Source: Haliea salexigens DSM 19537
GTDB taxonomy: Bacteria; Pseudomonadota; Gammaproteobacteria; Pseudomonadales; Halieaceae
Direction of reading: 5' to 3'
Assembly (NCBI RefSeq): GCF_000423125.1
Contig: NZ_AUHJ01000003.1
Coordinates: 124,001 to 188,000 of the forward strand
DNA length: 64,000 nt
This document shows positions 45,249 through 54,577 of this stretch, piece after piece. A program made the position numbers and the translations under genes. The notes beneath the pieces are model-generated. The model searched no databases, was not told the DNA's origin, and saw only the letters and a list, made by a program, of their open reading frames with translations. The stretch's first letter is position 1. Each line of letters opens with the position of its first letter.

Positions 45249-45998
45249 GTGCTGCAACTACTCCACTGCGACGAGCACCTCGTCGCAGTGAACAAGCCTT
45301 CCGGGCTGCTGGTACACCGCAGTCCCATCGATCGACACGAAACCCGCTTCGCCCTGCAGCTGCTGCGCGATCAGCTGGGACACAGGGTTTACCCCGTACA
45401 CCGGCTCGACAAGCCCACATCGGGCGTATTGCTGTTTGCGCAGACACCCGCCGCCGCGCGCGCACTCGCGGAGCAGTTTGCCCAACGTCGCGTGCACAAA
45501 ACCTATATTGCCATTGTGCGCGGTTGGTGCGCGCCAGAGGGAGTGATTGAACACCCCCTGACGGAACAGCCGGCAGACTCCGGCTCAGGCAAGTTCCCCA
45601 CACGCACCCAAGCCGCAACCACGCGGTTTCGCTGCCTGGGCACAGCCGAGCTGCCCATTGCCGTGGATCGCTATCCCTCCTCTCGCTATAGCCTGGTACA
45701 CCTACAGCCAGTTACCGGGCGCAGGCATCAATTGCGAAGGCATATGAAGCACATCAGCCACCCGATTATTGGCGATGCCAACCACGGGAAGGGAATACAC
45801 AACCGGTTTTTCCAGACACACTTCAACTGCCACAGGTTGCTACTGGCCTGCACGGCGCTGGAGTTACAGCACCCGGAACACGCTTCAACATTGCGCCTGC
45901 GCGCCCGGCCCGGTGCCGATTTCGAGGCAACGGCAATTGCGCTGGGCTGGCAACGTGAACTGGAAGATGCGCTCAGAGAGGTCGCTACTGGACCATGA
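45249..45998 (+). CDS. truC: tRNA pseudouridine(65) synthase-like RluA-family enzyme
   Basis: 249 residues from a GTG. RluA-family core with the catalytic Asp in VYPVHRLDKPTSGVLLFAQ, KTYIAIVRGW, and the C-terminal VTGRRHQLRRHMKHISHPII. No S4 domain is present. Length, the RHQLRRHM motif and the start LLHCDEHLVAVNKPSGLLVH match TruC, which modifies position 65 of tRNA-Ile and tRNA-Asp. It partly overlaps the convergent SDR gene at its 3' end. Confidence 0.88.
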   Translation: MLQLLHCDEHLVAVNKPSGLLVHRSPIDRHETRFALQLLRDQLGHRVYPVHRLDKPTSGVLLFAQTPAAARALAEQFAQRRVHKTYIAIVRGWCAPEGVIEHPLTEQPADSGSGKFPTRTQAATTRFRCLGTAELPIAVDRYPSSRYSLVHLQPVTGRRHQLRRHMKHISHPIIGDANHGKGIHNRFFQTHFNCHRLLLACTALELQHPEHASTLRLRARPGADFEATAIALGWQRELEDALREVATGP

Positions 45999-46746
45999 AG
46001 CCGCCATCGGACACCAGCGTAGCACCTGTTGTGAAGGCTGACATGTCACTTACGAGATAGAGCAGGGGCCCGAGGATCTCCTCTGTCTCGGCCACCCGTT
46101 TTTGCAGGCACGCGTCTATAGCCCCCTGCAAGTACGCAGGATTCTGCGCGGCGCTGTCGAATAGATCCGAGTGATAGTTTCCTGGAGCCAGGTTGTTGAC
46201 ACGAATCTTCAAGGGCGCCCACTCCGCCGCCATCACTTGGGTCATGGCCTGCAGTGCGGCTTTCGTGGCTGCGTAAAACCCCATGTTGGCCGGCGGTTTT
46301 AGCGCTGCCACCGAAATGACATTAACGACCACGCCTCCACCCTGTTCGGCCATGTGCGGTGCCAACCGCGAAGCCAGATACCATGGCCCCATCGTGTTGA
46401 CGTCGAACATTTTATGGAAAAGCTCGGGGCTCAGCTCGCCCAGACCACCCCAGGCTGGGCTGATGCCGGCGTTATTAATCAGTATATCCACCCGCCCGTA
46501 GTGCCCGAGGGCGCCCTTGATCAACGCATCCAGCTCCTCTGTACGGCCGGTGTGAGCGGCAATGGGGAATGCACTCCCCCCCGCCGCTTCTATCTCAGCG
46601 ACCACGGATTCGCAGGCATCCAACTTGCGGCTCGCCACAACCACAGCGGCGCCCGCAGCTGCGAGGCCGATAGACATGGCGCGCCCAAGACCTCGGCTAC
46701 CCCCCGTTACCAGGGCCACCTTGCCCGTTAAATTGATCTGCTGCAT
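45985..46746 (-). CDS. Short-chain dehydrogenase/reductase
   Basis: 253 residues, classical SDR. Cofactor motif VTGGSRGLGRAMSIG, NNAG in ILINNAGISPAWG, catalytic Ser in NVISVAALK and YxxxK in FYAATKAALQAM. The C-terminal part (LLYLVSDMSAFTTGATLVSD) is that of FabG-like enzymes. The arginine after the first strand (ASRKLD) suggests NADP. Substrate unknown; the gene stands alone with its own ribosome site. Confidence 0.93.
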   Translation of the reverse strand: MQQINLTGKVALVTGGSRGLGRAMSIGLAAAGAAVVVASRKLDACESVVAEIEAAGGSAFPIAAHTGRTEELDALIKGALGHYGRVDILINNAGISPAWGGLGELSPELFHKMFDVNTMGPWYLASRLAPHMAEQGGGVVVNVISVAALKPPANMGFYAATKAALQAMTQVMAAEWAPLKIRVNNLAPGNYHSDLFDSAAQNPAYLQGAIDACLQKRVAETEEILGPLLYLVSDMSAFTTGATLVSDGGFMVQ

Positions 46747-46816
46747 ACGCGACTCCCCCGCTGTTTTTCCACAGTGTAGCCTGCCCGCTCCGCGAGGTCA
46801 GCGGGGAGTACGCGTA

Positions 46817-47143
46817 CTAAGGCTGCATGCTGACCGGGTTCTCTCCGAGGAACTCACCCAATTGCAGCGCAACGCCGTCGCGATCCAGAAACCGGGGCCC
46901 GCGCTCATCCACCAGGCAGTGCACGATAAACCGTTCGCCCTCACCGGGAATGACAGCAAGGCGTAGCTGATCCGGACCGCGGCGACGTTTTATGCCCACC
47001 AGCTTGGTGCGGCCTTCAGCCCCCAGCGCCGCCTCAACCCCCGCCTTGCACGCGGCGAGGTCGGCGCTGTTATCCGACGCCAATGCGGCACCCGTCAGGC
47101 CCATCAATGTGCAACTCAGTACCCATGCATTGAATGTTTTCAT
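46817..47143 (-). CDS. Small periplasmic protein of unknown function
   Basis: 108 residues from the ATG at 47143, 8 bases after GGGAG; the frame is open further upstream without a good start. A signal peptide (CTLMGLTGAALA) gives a mature domain with two cysteines (AACKAGVEAAL, IVHCLVDERG) that may pair, followed by a short beta-rich part. No family recognised. Confidence 0.65.
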   Translation of the reverse strand: MKTFNAWVLSCTLMGLTGAALASDNSADLAACKAGVEAALGAEGRTKLVGIKRRRGPDQLRLAVIPGEGERFIVHCLVDERGPRFLDRDGVALQLGEFLGENPVSMQP

Positions 47144-47323
47144 AACTCGCTCTCCCTGTAGGTAACGAGACTCAGGATAACCCTGACCGTATTTGATGGA
47201 AGTGGCCAATTCTGATCGTATTCGCTGCATTTTTGGGTATACCAACCACGCGGAGTGTACCGTCCGCAGTAACCGTGTACGCTACCAGCGTGTTCTCAGC
47301 CCCGTAGCAACCGAAGGATACCC

Positions 47324-47914
47324 ATGAAACGTCTCGTCTCACTCACGCTGCAGGGGCTGGTGGCCGTACTCCCCGTCGCGCTGACTATTTATCTGGTGTA
47401 CTGGTTACTGTTGACGCTGGAAACCATGACCGGTGCGGCACTGCGCGCGATCCTGCCTGGGGACTGGTACTTTCAGGGCCTTGGGCTGATTTCCGGCCTG
47501 ATTCTGCTGATGTTGATTGGCTTGCTGGTAAACGCCTACGTGGTTCGCCACCTGCTGCGCCTGGGGGACACGCTGCTGAGCAGGATTCCACTGGTCAAAT
47601 CGGTTCACGGGGCCATTCAGGATGTACTGCGCGCATTCAGCATCGCCAACAAGCAGCAGGCGGACTCGGTAGTGATGGTAACCCTTGGCGACAACATGCG
47701 ACTGCTGGGATTTGTGACCTCGCGGGAGCCGAGCACACGGCTGCGCGGCGCAGTGGATGAATCAGTGGTCGGTGTTTATTTGCCCATGAGCTACCAGTTG
47801 GGGGGATATACCGTTTATCTGCCGGCGAGCCAGCTGGAGCCCGTTGACCTCAGCGTTGAGGAAGCCATGCGCATCGCGGTCACCGGGGGCATCCAGAACC
47901 CGAAATCGAGCTGA
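47324..47914 (+). CDS. DUF502 family membrane protein
   Basis: 196 residues. Two N-terminal helices (about 5-28 and 48-72) and a cytosolic or periplasmic domain with LLSRIPLVKSVHGAIQDVLR and the glycine-rich VGVYLPMSYQLGGYTVYLPA that mark DUF502. Function is not established; plant relatives (COV/LCV) affect membrane traffic. It is convergent with the LysR regulator gene, 9 bases apart. Confidence 0.88.
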   Translation: MKRLVSLTLQGLVAVLPVALTIYLVYWLLLTLETMTGAALRAILPGDWYFQGLGLISGLILLMLIGLLVNAYVVRHLLRLGDTLLSRIPLVKSVHGAIQDVLRAFSIANKQQADSVVMVTLGDNMRLLGFVTSREPSTRLRGAVDESVVGVYLPMSYQLGGYTVYLPASQLEPVDLSVEEAMRIAVTGGIQNPKSS

Positions 47915-47923
47915 CAGGCAGCG

Positions 47924-48799
47924 TCAGCGGGTATCCAGCTGCGCTGCCACCTTGGCGAACTCTTCAGCGATAACTTCTCTCAGCACTCGGAACCGTGCGC
48001 TCAAACGCAGGTCGCGATGCGTTAACACCCACACGTTTGACTGGTGTACAACGGGAGCATCGGGAACCCGCACCAGCTCCGGGTCACCAAAGGCCAGAAA
48101 ACAGGGCATGAAGACCAGCCCCATGCGGCTGCGCGCAGCCATCTGCATGAGGTTGAGATCACTAATGGCGTGTCGCACAGGCAAGTGCTCGAAGCCACTG
48201 TAACGCAACCAGTCCTCGCGCTGGCCCTGGGGGTAGCGCCCCACCCAGGTCAGGTGCGAAACGTCGTGCGGGGCATCCTCGCGCAGCAGCGCCCGGTGTA
48301 CGTAAGTCGAGGCACTGAGTGGGCACAAATTGCGACCGATCAGGTTGTCTGGCGGCCGGGCGCCTGCAGGCAATACACGCACCGCGATGTCCGCCTCGCG
48401 TCGACTGAGGTCGAGGGCGAGGTTGCTGGGCATGAGCTCGAGCTCAATACCCGGGTAATCCTCCGCAAAGCGAGCCAGGCGAGTGAGCAGAAATTCCACA
48501 CGATCCGGCATGGTGAGGCGGATGCTGCCCTGCAGCTGTTGGTCGGTGCCCGTGATACGACGCTCGGCCGCCAGCATAAGCTCTTCAACGTGCTCCGCCG
48601 CTGGCATCAGCTCTTCCGCCGCTGCCGTCATCCGGTAGCCATCAGGAGTGCGATCGAAGAGGCGCGTGTGCAACGTGCTTTCCAGGTCGTCGAGTCGACG
48701 CGTTATCGTCGAGTTGCTTACCCCCAACAGCTGGGCTGCCCCCCGCGCAGAGCCCCGACGCCCCAACGCCAGTAGCACCTTCATGTCATCCCAGTTCAC
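47924..48799 (-). CDS. LysR-family transcriptional regulator
   Basis: 291 residues from a GTG at 48799, 7 bases after GGGAG; the longer open frame lacks a ribosome site. Winged helix-turn-helix (VNWDDMKVLLALGRRGSARG to STITRRLDDLE) and a LysR substrate-binding domain (about 90-290). Its target is not visible; it lies 75 bases from the end of the DHH phosphoesterase gene on the same strand and may be read with it or alone. Confidence 0.9.
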   Translation of the reverse strand: MNWDDMKVLLALGRRGSARGAAQLLGVSNSTITRRLDDLESTLHTRLFDRTPDGYRMTAAAEELMPAAEHVEELMLAAERRITGTDQQLQGSIRLTMPDRVEFLLTRLARFAEDYPGIELELMPSNLALDLSRREADIAVRVLPAGARPPDNLIGRNLCPLSASTYVHRALLREDAPHDVSHLTWVGRYPQGQREDWLRYSGFEHLPVRHAISDLNLMQMAARSRMGLVFMPCFLAFGDPELVRVPDAPVVHQSNVWVLTHRDLRLSARFRVLREVIAEEFAKVAAQLDTR

Positions 48800-48873
48800 T
48801 CTGTTTCTCCCTGCAAGACCGATTCCGCGGCCTGCGTCACAGTCTGCGGGCAGCCGCCGGGGCGGCTGAGCGT

Positions 48874-49830
48874 CTACGCGTAGAACGCCGCTATACGCTC
48901 GATAAAAGCCTGCAGCTGGTCCGCTGGTAAAGCGTTTATACCCGCCGCTGCAGCGCGGCCGCCACCCGTGGGAAATTCCCGGCACAGTGCATCCGCGCCG
49001 GTCTTGTTGTTGAGAGGCGCACGTACACTGACGAGATAATCTCCATCTTTTCGCGCTGTCACCACGGCGTGTGCTCGCGCCGGATCCTGGTTGGCCAGAT
49101 CGTTGCCAAAAACGCCACTCACCCGCCGCGCCCAGGCCGCGTCGGGCAATTGGTACACCGCTGCACTCTCTCCACGGTGAATGGGCTCGAGCGCCGCAGC
49201 TGCCGCCATATCTTCCCGGTACCCTGTTTCGAGGCGTTCGAAGTGGCCGCGTTCCGCGTCCATGAACTGGAACGGGTCATCGTGCCTTGCGAGCAGCTGG
49301 TACAGCTCCGCGGGGGCGAAATGCAGGTCCTCCAGAGCCGGGCCATAGCCGTTGTAGTTGATATAGATACCCAGATCTTCCAGCGCCTGCACCTGCGCGG
49401 CAGACAAATCCAGCGTCTTCGCCAGCCGTTGCGCGGAATCGCGCAGGTTATCGCCAAAGGCACCGGTCACGGCCCAGGCAGTATAGGCCCCCTGTAGCCG
49501 GCCGTTGACCAGCAGACTGGTGCACACGTCGGATGCGGGATTGATCAAGGTCTCGAGCTGCGGGCTGGCGGGGATCTCCCCGGCAAAGTGGTGATCGCAG
49601 TAAAATATATCGGCACCGGCAGCAAGCAGGCGCTGTAGATCGGTGCGATTCTTGTCCAGTGAGATATCCAGCACGGTCACGCGGTCGCCGGGCCCGGCCT
49701 CAACCTGCTGCAGCAGGGCGATGTCGCGCTTGACCCCGGTTACCAGTACAGCGTCGAGAGGTTCCGCTCGGCGCAGCTGCACCAGCGCACACAGGCCATC
49801 CGCATCGCCGTTAAAGACGTCATAGTTCAT
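48874..49830 (-). CDS. DHH-family phosphoesterase
   Basis: 318 residues. Motif I FNGDADGLCAL and motif III DHH in IFYCDHHFAGEI supply the metal-binding residues of the DHH superfamily; the C-terminal DHHA1-like part ends FPTGGGRAAAAGINAL. Relatives hydrolyse small oligonucleotides (NrnA), cyclic dinucleotides or pyrophosphate; this short single-domain form could be a nanoRNase. It follows the polysaccharide gene by 21 bases. Confidence 0.85.
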   Translation of the reverse strand: MNYDVFNGDADGLCALVQLRRAEPLDAVLVTGVKRDIALLQQVEAGPGDRVTVLDISLDKNRTDLQRLLAAGADIFYCDHHFAGEIPASPQLETLINPASDVCTSLLVNGRLQGAYTAWAVTGAFGDNLRDSAQRLAKTLDLSAAQVQALEDLGIYINYNGYGPALEDLHFAPAELYQLLARHDDPFQFMDAERGHFERLETGYREDMAAAAALEPIHRGESAAVYQLPDAAWARRVSGVFGNDLANQDPARAHAVVTARKDGDYLVSVRAPLNNKTGADALCREFPTGGGRAAAAGINALPADQLQAFIERIAAFYA

Positions 49831-49851
49831 TCTGATTCCTTCCGGCTGAGA

Positions 49852-51894
49852 TCAGGACTTGTCGGGGAACAGTTCCTGAACGTTAGACAAACCGACGGCG
49901 GCCGGTTTTTGCTTGGGCTTGGCAAGCGTGGGACGCCCGGCCATGCCCTGTTTGCGCCAGACATGATCATAGCGCACTTCGTGTAAATTAAATCCGCTCA
50001 CAGCGGCGTTCAGGATTGAGGTAATACCGGCGCAATCCATCGTATCGCAGTAATGCATGAGCTCGGTCAGCAAGCGGTGAATCTGATTGTAGGAGAGACA
50101 CTCTTCCTCGGCGCGCATGATCATGGGGTGCCCGGTGCCGGTCACGTTGCTGCCGAGCAAAAGCTCCTCACGCAACTTCTCCCCGGGGCGCAAACCGATA
50201 AACTCGATCTGGATATGGTCGTGTGCGTGGCTGTCGTGCTGCATCTCGTAGCCGCTGAGGCGGATCATACGCCGCGCGAGGTCCACAATCCGCACAGGCT
50301 CGCCCATATCCAGCACGAACACATCGCCGCCAGTGCCCATTGCGCCGGCCTGTAATACAAGCTGCGCGGCTTCCTGAATGCTCATGAAATAGCGCGAGAC
50401 TTCCGGGTGGGTGACGGTTACCGGGCCACCGCCCTCAATCTGTTCGCGAAATAGCGGGACCACAGAACCGGAGGAACCAAGCACATTGCCGAATCGCACC
50501 ATGCAGAAGCGGGTACCGGAATCGCGCTGTGCGAGCCCCTGCAACACCATTTCCGCAAAGCGCTTGGAAGCACCCATGATATTGGTGGGCCGCACGGCCT
50601 TGTCGGTGGAAACCAGGACGAAAGTCTCCACCCCGGCCTTGCGCGCAGCTTCCGCCGCGTACCAGGTGCCGAACACATTGTTGGCCACACCCTCGGCAAC
50701 GTTGTATTCAACCATGGGTACGTGCTTGTAGGCCGCGGCGTGATATACCGTTTGAACAGCAAAGGTGCGGTACACCGTTTCCAGCCGCCGCTGGTCCTGC
50801 ACGGACCCCAGCAATGCGATGACCTCGACGCCGGAACCGAGTGCCTGGCCCATCTCGCGCAGCTCGCGCTCAATGCGGTACAACGCGTACTCGGAGTTAT
50901 CCAGGAGGACGAGCTCTCGAGGCCCTGAAGTCAGTATCTGACGGCACAGCTCCGAACCGATAGAACCACCCGCACCGGTAACCATCACGACCTTGTCGGT
51001 AATACAGCGGTCGATCAGCTCGGGGTGCGGCGGCACCGGGTCGCGCCCGAGCAGGTCATCGAGATCGATATCCTGGATCTGGTTGACGCTCGCGCGACCT
51101 GCGACAAGTTCATTGATCTTCGGCACGGTGCGCACATGCACCGGGAGCCCGACCAGCGAGTTAATGATTTCCCGGCGACGCTCCGGCGAAGCCGCTGGAA
51201 TGGCGAGCAACACCTGAGTGATATTGTGCTCGCCTATAAGCCGCTTGATCTCTTCGGGCCGCGCCACCTGCAGGCCATTGATGACCGAGTGCTGCAGCCG
51301 CACATCATCGTCCACGAACACCACCGCCCGGTACTGGTCGCCATGGTGCAAGGCAGTCAACAATTGACGCCCCGACTCACCCGCACCATAAATAATGACG
51401 TTGCGCGACAGCGAGCGCAGCTTGGCCTGGTAATACGCGCGCACGGTGAGGCGCGTACCGCCAATCAGCAACAGGGCAATACCCCAATAGAAAAACGGCA
51501 TGGTGCGCGGCACTTCAGCCTGCGCAACAAACACAGAAGCGGCAAGTATCAGCGTGGAATAAGTGACAGCAGTAATCACTGCCCAGATCGCCTGCTGGCC
51601 CATGAAGCGGATAACCGCTCGATAGAGGCCAAGACGCAAAAATATAATGGCGCTGATAACCACGGTGATGGCAGCACACGCTATTTCCGTTGTGCCCAGC
51701 GTGAACTCGGTGCTGCCGTGGCGAAGCGCTACCGCGGACCACATGGCCGCGCTGACAAACACCATATCGAGAGCGAGAAGAAGCGCCTGCTTGATATTCC
51801 GCGGCAGCTCTATGAGTTTTTCGAGTGCATCCCGCACGCTTCCAAGCACCCCGGAAATCGCTTGCAGCACACCATTGCCAAGCCGATTCAGCAA
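49852..51894 (-). CDS. UDP-sugar 4,6-dehydratase/C5-epimerase of O-antigen synthesis, WbpM-like
   Basis: 680 residues. Four N-terminal membrane helices (about 35-145) precede a first Rossmann-like domain (IIYGAGESGRQLL) and the catalytic SDR domain (VMVTGAGGSIGSELCRQI). In the usual catalytic YxxxK, Met replaces Tyr (RPTNIMGASKRFAEM), a mark of WbpM-type enzymes. It makes the 4-keto-6-deoxy precursor of QuiNAc or FucNAc, the first sugar laid on the lipid carrier. Upstream genes supply a matching epimerase and the phosphosugar transferase. Confidence 0.93.
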   Translation of the reverse strand: MLNRLGNGVLQAISGVLGSVRDALEKLIELPRNIKQALLLALDMVFVSAAMWSAVALRHGSTEFTLGTTEIACAAITVVISAIIFLRLGLYRAVIRFMGQQAIWAVITAVTYSTLILAASVFVAQAEVPRTMPFFYWGIALLLIGGTRLTVRAYYQAKLRSLSRNVIIYGAGESGRQLLTALHHGDQYRAVVFVDDDVRLQHSVINGLQVARPEEIKRLIGEHNITQVLLAIPAASPERRREIINSLVGLPVHVRTVPKINELVAGRASVNQIQDIDLDDLLGRDPVPPHPELIDRCITDKVVMVTGAGGSIGSELCRQILTSGPRELVLLDNSEYALYRIERELREMGQALGSGVEVIALLGSVQDQRRLETVYRTFAVQTVYHAAAYKHVPMVEYNVAEGVANNVFGTWYAAEAARKAGVETFVLVSTDKAVRPTNIMGASKRFAEMVLQGLAQRDSGTRFCMVRFGNVLGSSGSVVPLFREQIEGGGPVTVTHPEVSRYFMSIQEAAQLVLQAGAMGTGGDVFVLDMGEPVRIVDLARRMIRLSGYEMQHDSHAHDHIQIEFIGLRPGEKLREELLLGSNVTGTGHPMIMRAEEECLSYNQIHRLLTELMHYCDTMDCAGITSILNAAVSGFNLHEVRYDHVWRKQGMAGRPTLAKPKQKPAAVGLSNVQELFPDKS

Positions 51895-51971
51895 AATCCC
51901 TCCCGCTCCGGATAATCGTGACAGGCTCGCTTGAAGTGATTAATTGTGGCGCGAACCCGGAGACCCCGATG

Positions 51972-52973
51972 TTACGTCAATCGCTGCAACTTCGCCATGC
52001 CGAGCAGGAGGGGAAGGTATGCCAAAATTACCAAGAAAAGCTGGAATTCAGGCCAGCGCCAGATCGTCCATGCCAGTGGGAAAAGCCATAATGCGTTCAG
52101 CGCCACAAGCAGGAAATCCACCGCGAGGTGAGATCCCCAGTGGCGACTGAGACGCTGATAGGCATGATCTCGATGCGCCTCAAACACGCTTGCCCCTGCT
52201 CGCCAGCGCGTCAGCAGGGTCCACGTGGCATCGGTGACAAAGGCAGCAAGTAAAACCAGCCAACACGCCAACGGCAAGGTGCCGTAACCGGCTCCGATCA
52301 GCGCGAGACCGCCGAGCAAAAAACCCAGGGGCACACTGCCCGCATCCCCCATGAACAGTCGAGCGGGTGGCCAGTTCCAGTAGAGAAAGCCCAGCTGGCT
52401 CAACGCCAGCAGCACACACATCAGGGCGAGTGTGACATCCCCGGCCAGCAGTGCCAGCAAGCTCCCTCCCATGCCCGCAAGAAATGCCTGCAGGGTGGCC
52501 AGGCCATCAATGCCGTCCATGAAATTGTACAGGTTGACCAGCCACAGGAGCGCCAATACCAGTAGCGGCGCCTGCACCCAGAGCGGAAAGGCCACCCCGA
52601 AAAGCACATCGCTACGCGGAGCAGCGGCAAACACAGCAGTGACGAGCAGCGTACAGACCGCGCAGTAGACACCCAACCGCAACCACGCCGGCAGGTTGTA
52701 GCGATCATCCAGCAAGCCCACCAACATCAGCAGCACCGCAAGTCCGAGCAATATACCGTACACCGGTGGCCATACCACCCCGGCCTGCGCGGCCACCGCC
52801 GTGGCGAGCGCCAACGCCAGAATAATCCCCACACCGCCGCCGCTTGCCGTGGGCAGGCTGTGCGAGCTGCGCTGACCCGGGCTATCCAGCCATCGGCCGC
52901 GCCGCGCCAACTGCAGCCAGAGCGCACAGAGCAACGCGGCGGCGAGCGGTGCGGACAGCATGGCGGCAATCAC
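51972..52973 (-). CDS. Undecaprenyl-phosphate N-acetylaminosugar-1-phosphate transferase, WbpL-like
   Basis: 333 residues from a GTG at 52973, 7 bases after GGAGG, overlapping the epimerase stop (GTGA). About ten membrane helices; family motifs DDRYNLP, VNLYNFMDGIDGLATLQ with the catalytic Asp pair, FMGDAGSVPLGFLLGG and HRDHAYQRLS. Like WbpL and WecA it transfers a HexNAc-1-phosphate to undecaprenyl phosphate, starting an O-unit. It directly precedes the WbpM-like gene. Confidence 0.92.
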   Translation of the reverse strand: MIAAMLSAPLAAALLCALWLQLARRGRWLDSPGQRSSHSLPTASGGGVGIILALALATAVAAQAGVVWPPVYGILLGLAVLLMLVGLLDDRYNLPAWLRLGVYCAVCTLLVTAVFAAAPRSDVLFGVAFPLWVQAPLLVLALLWLVNLYNFMDGIDGLATLQAFLAGMGGSLLALLAGDVTLALMCVLLALSQLGFLYWNWPPARLFMGDAGSVPLGFLLGGLALIGAGYGTLPLACWLVLLAAFVTDATWTLLTRWRAGASVFEAHRDHAYQRLSRHWGSHLAVDFLLVALNALWLFPLAWTIWRWPEFQLFLVILAYLPLLLGMAKLQRLT

Positions 52974-53911
52974 GGAGGGCCCTCCCCCGCGCACGCCATA
53001 GCCGGTGCAACGGTAGCCAGCGTATCGCGCGGCACCCAGCTGGTTGCCTGCAAAAGCGCGTGGTTGTCGTAACGCTCGGCACCGAACAACTTGTCGAAGC
53101 TGGACCCCTGTGCCTGCCGCTGGACCAGATCGAGCAGGGAAGCGAGAACGCGCCACAGCCAGGCGGGGCTCGCCACACCGGGCCCCTGTTTGCCCAGCGC
53201 GGCTCGCAACAGCTGATACGTCTCTCTGGTGCTGTACGCCCGGCCATCCGCGACATTGAAGGTGTTCACCCCGCTCAGGCCAGCCCCGGGCAGCAGCAAC
53301 AGGAGCTCGACCAGGTCGTCCAGACCAATCATGGAACGCGCGCCGCCGGCCGGCGGCGCTGGCACACCGAATCGCGCAGCACGCAACAGCCACTTCAGGT
53401 TGCCTTTCGGCTCCGGACCATACACCAGTGCCGGGCGCAGAATCGTGACCGTCATGGCACTGCGGTGAAAGCGCTCGCGCAGCGCACACTCGGCCTCCCA
53501 CTTGGAGCGACCATAGGCGTCCGCGGGGGCAGACACCTCCATCTCCCGCCGTGGCGTGGATGTTGCCGGAGGGCCCATCGCCTTGACGCTGCTGACAAAA
53601 ATGAAGTGGTGTACGCCTGCGCGCTCAGCTGCATCTGCAAGTGCCAGGGTCGCGCGGCAGTTCACGGCGGCATACTGTGCGGCCGGCGCCTGCGAGTGGG
53701 CGATACCCGCAAGGTGATAAACGGTGCTCACACCCTGCAGCAGGGATTCGTCCAGGTTCTCCGTGGCGAAATCCACAGCGTGCATCGCCGGGCCGCCGCG
53801 GGCAGTTCCACCCCGGCGGCTGACAAGTACGGGAGCCAGCTCTTGCTGCTGTAGTCGCACCGTGAGTGCCTGCCCGATATAACCGCTGGCACCGGTTACC
53901 AGCACTGACAT
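52970..53911 (-). CDS. NAD-dependent sugar epimerase/reductase, WbpV-like
   Basis: 313 residues from the ATG at 53911. SDR-extended fold: VLVTGASGYIGQALTVRL, HLAGIAHS, FVSSVKAMG (catalytic Ser) and YGRSKWEAE (YxxxK). Relatives reduce or epimerise the 4-keto sugar produced by WbpM. With the next two genes it makes a three-gene unit, wbpV-wbpL-wbpM in the Pseudomonas order. GTGA overlap with the transferase gene couples them. Confidence 0.88.
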   Translation of the reverse strand: MSVLVTGASGYIGQALTVRLQQQELAPVLVSRRGGTARGGPAMHAVDFATENLDESLLQGVSTVYHLAGIAHSQAPAAQYAAVNCRATLALADAAERAGVHHFIFVSSVKAMGPPATSTPRREMEVSAPADAYGRSKWEAECALRERFHRSAMTVTILRPALVYGPEPKGNLKWLLRAARFGVPAPPAGGARSMIGLDDLVELLLLLPGAGLSGVNTFNVADGRAYSTRETYQLLRAALGKQGPGVASPAWLWRVLASLLDLVQRQAQGSSFDKLFGAERYDNHALLQATSWVPRDTLATVAPAMACAGEGPP

Positions 53912-54000
53912 GCACACCCCGCCAATTTCCTGTTGCCTTGTGCCGCGCCGGCGTAATGTGCGGACATACATTTCCCTTAAGCAGCGTTTCTGCACCCGCA

Positions 54001-54025
54001 AAAAAAAGTGGGGGCCAGGGCCCCC
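54001..54025 (-). terminator. Rho-independent terminator after comEA
   Basis: On the minus strand GGGGGC, loop CCTG, GCCCCC, then AC and seven T. Confidence 0.88.
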
Positions 54026-54045
54026 ATGATACGGATGCCCGGCGC

Positions 54046-54453
54046 CTAATCCAGTGTTATGACCGTGCGGTTCTTTTCCAGCGTGGCGGGACCAATGCCC
54101 TTGACGTCCGCCAGCTCCTCCACCGCCGTGAAAGGCCCATAGGCCTCCCGGTAGCGAATGATGTCCTGCGCCCGCGACAGCCCTACACCCTGCAGCATAG
54201 CGGCCAGTGTGGCGGCATCCGCAGTGTTGATGTTGACGCGCTGTACCGCGACCTCGGCAGCAAGCGGCGGCACATCGGGCGCCGCCGATACTGGAGCTGA
54301 CAGGCCGCCCAGACTGAGGCATACCGCCAGGGCGCCCAGCAAAGCCGGCCAGCGCTGTCGGCGTTTTCCGCCGGGTGATTGTAACTCCGGGTGGACCTGT
54401 GAGTCGGGCTGACAGGCCCGATAAACATGCGTGAGGTGTTGTTTGAGTGACAT
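54046..54453 (-). CDS. ComEA-family helix-hairpin-helix protein
   Basis: 135 residues from the ATG at 54453, 8 bases after GGAG. A hydrophilic N-terminal tail of about 35 residues comes before the signal-type helix (ALLGALAVCLSLGGLSAPVSA). The C-terminal 60 residues form a double HhH: VNINTADAATLAAMLQGVGL, RAQDIIRYREAYGPFTAVEE and LADVKGIGPATLEKNRTVI. ComEA binds incoming DNA in the periplasm during natural transformation; a lone copy near the O-antigen locus is common and need not mean competence. Confidence 0.88.
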   Translation of the reverse strand: MSLKQHLTHVYRACQPDSQVHPELQSPGGKRRQRWPALLGALAVCLSLGGLSAPVSAAPDVPPLAAEVAVQRVNINTADAATLAAMLQGVGLSRAQDIIRYREAYGPFTAVEELADVKGIGPATLEKNRTVITLD

Positions 54454-54577
54454 GGCGTTATCTCCGTATGACGTTTGTGGCATCCCTGCACATCCGTATC
54501 GAAGCAAAGTCTAGCAGCCACCCGGACAGGCGGGGTGCCTTTGGTCACATCTGACTTAATGCGCCAGCTCGCCAACG

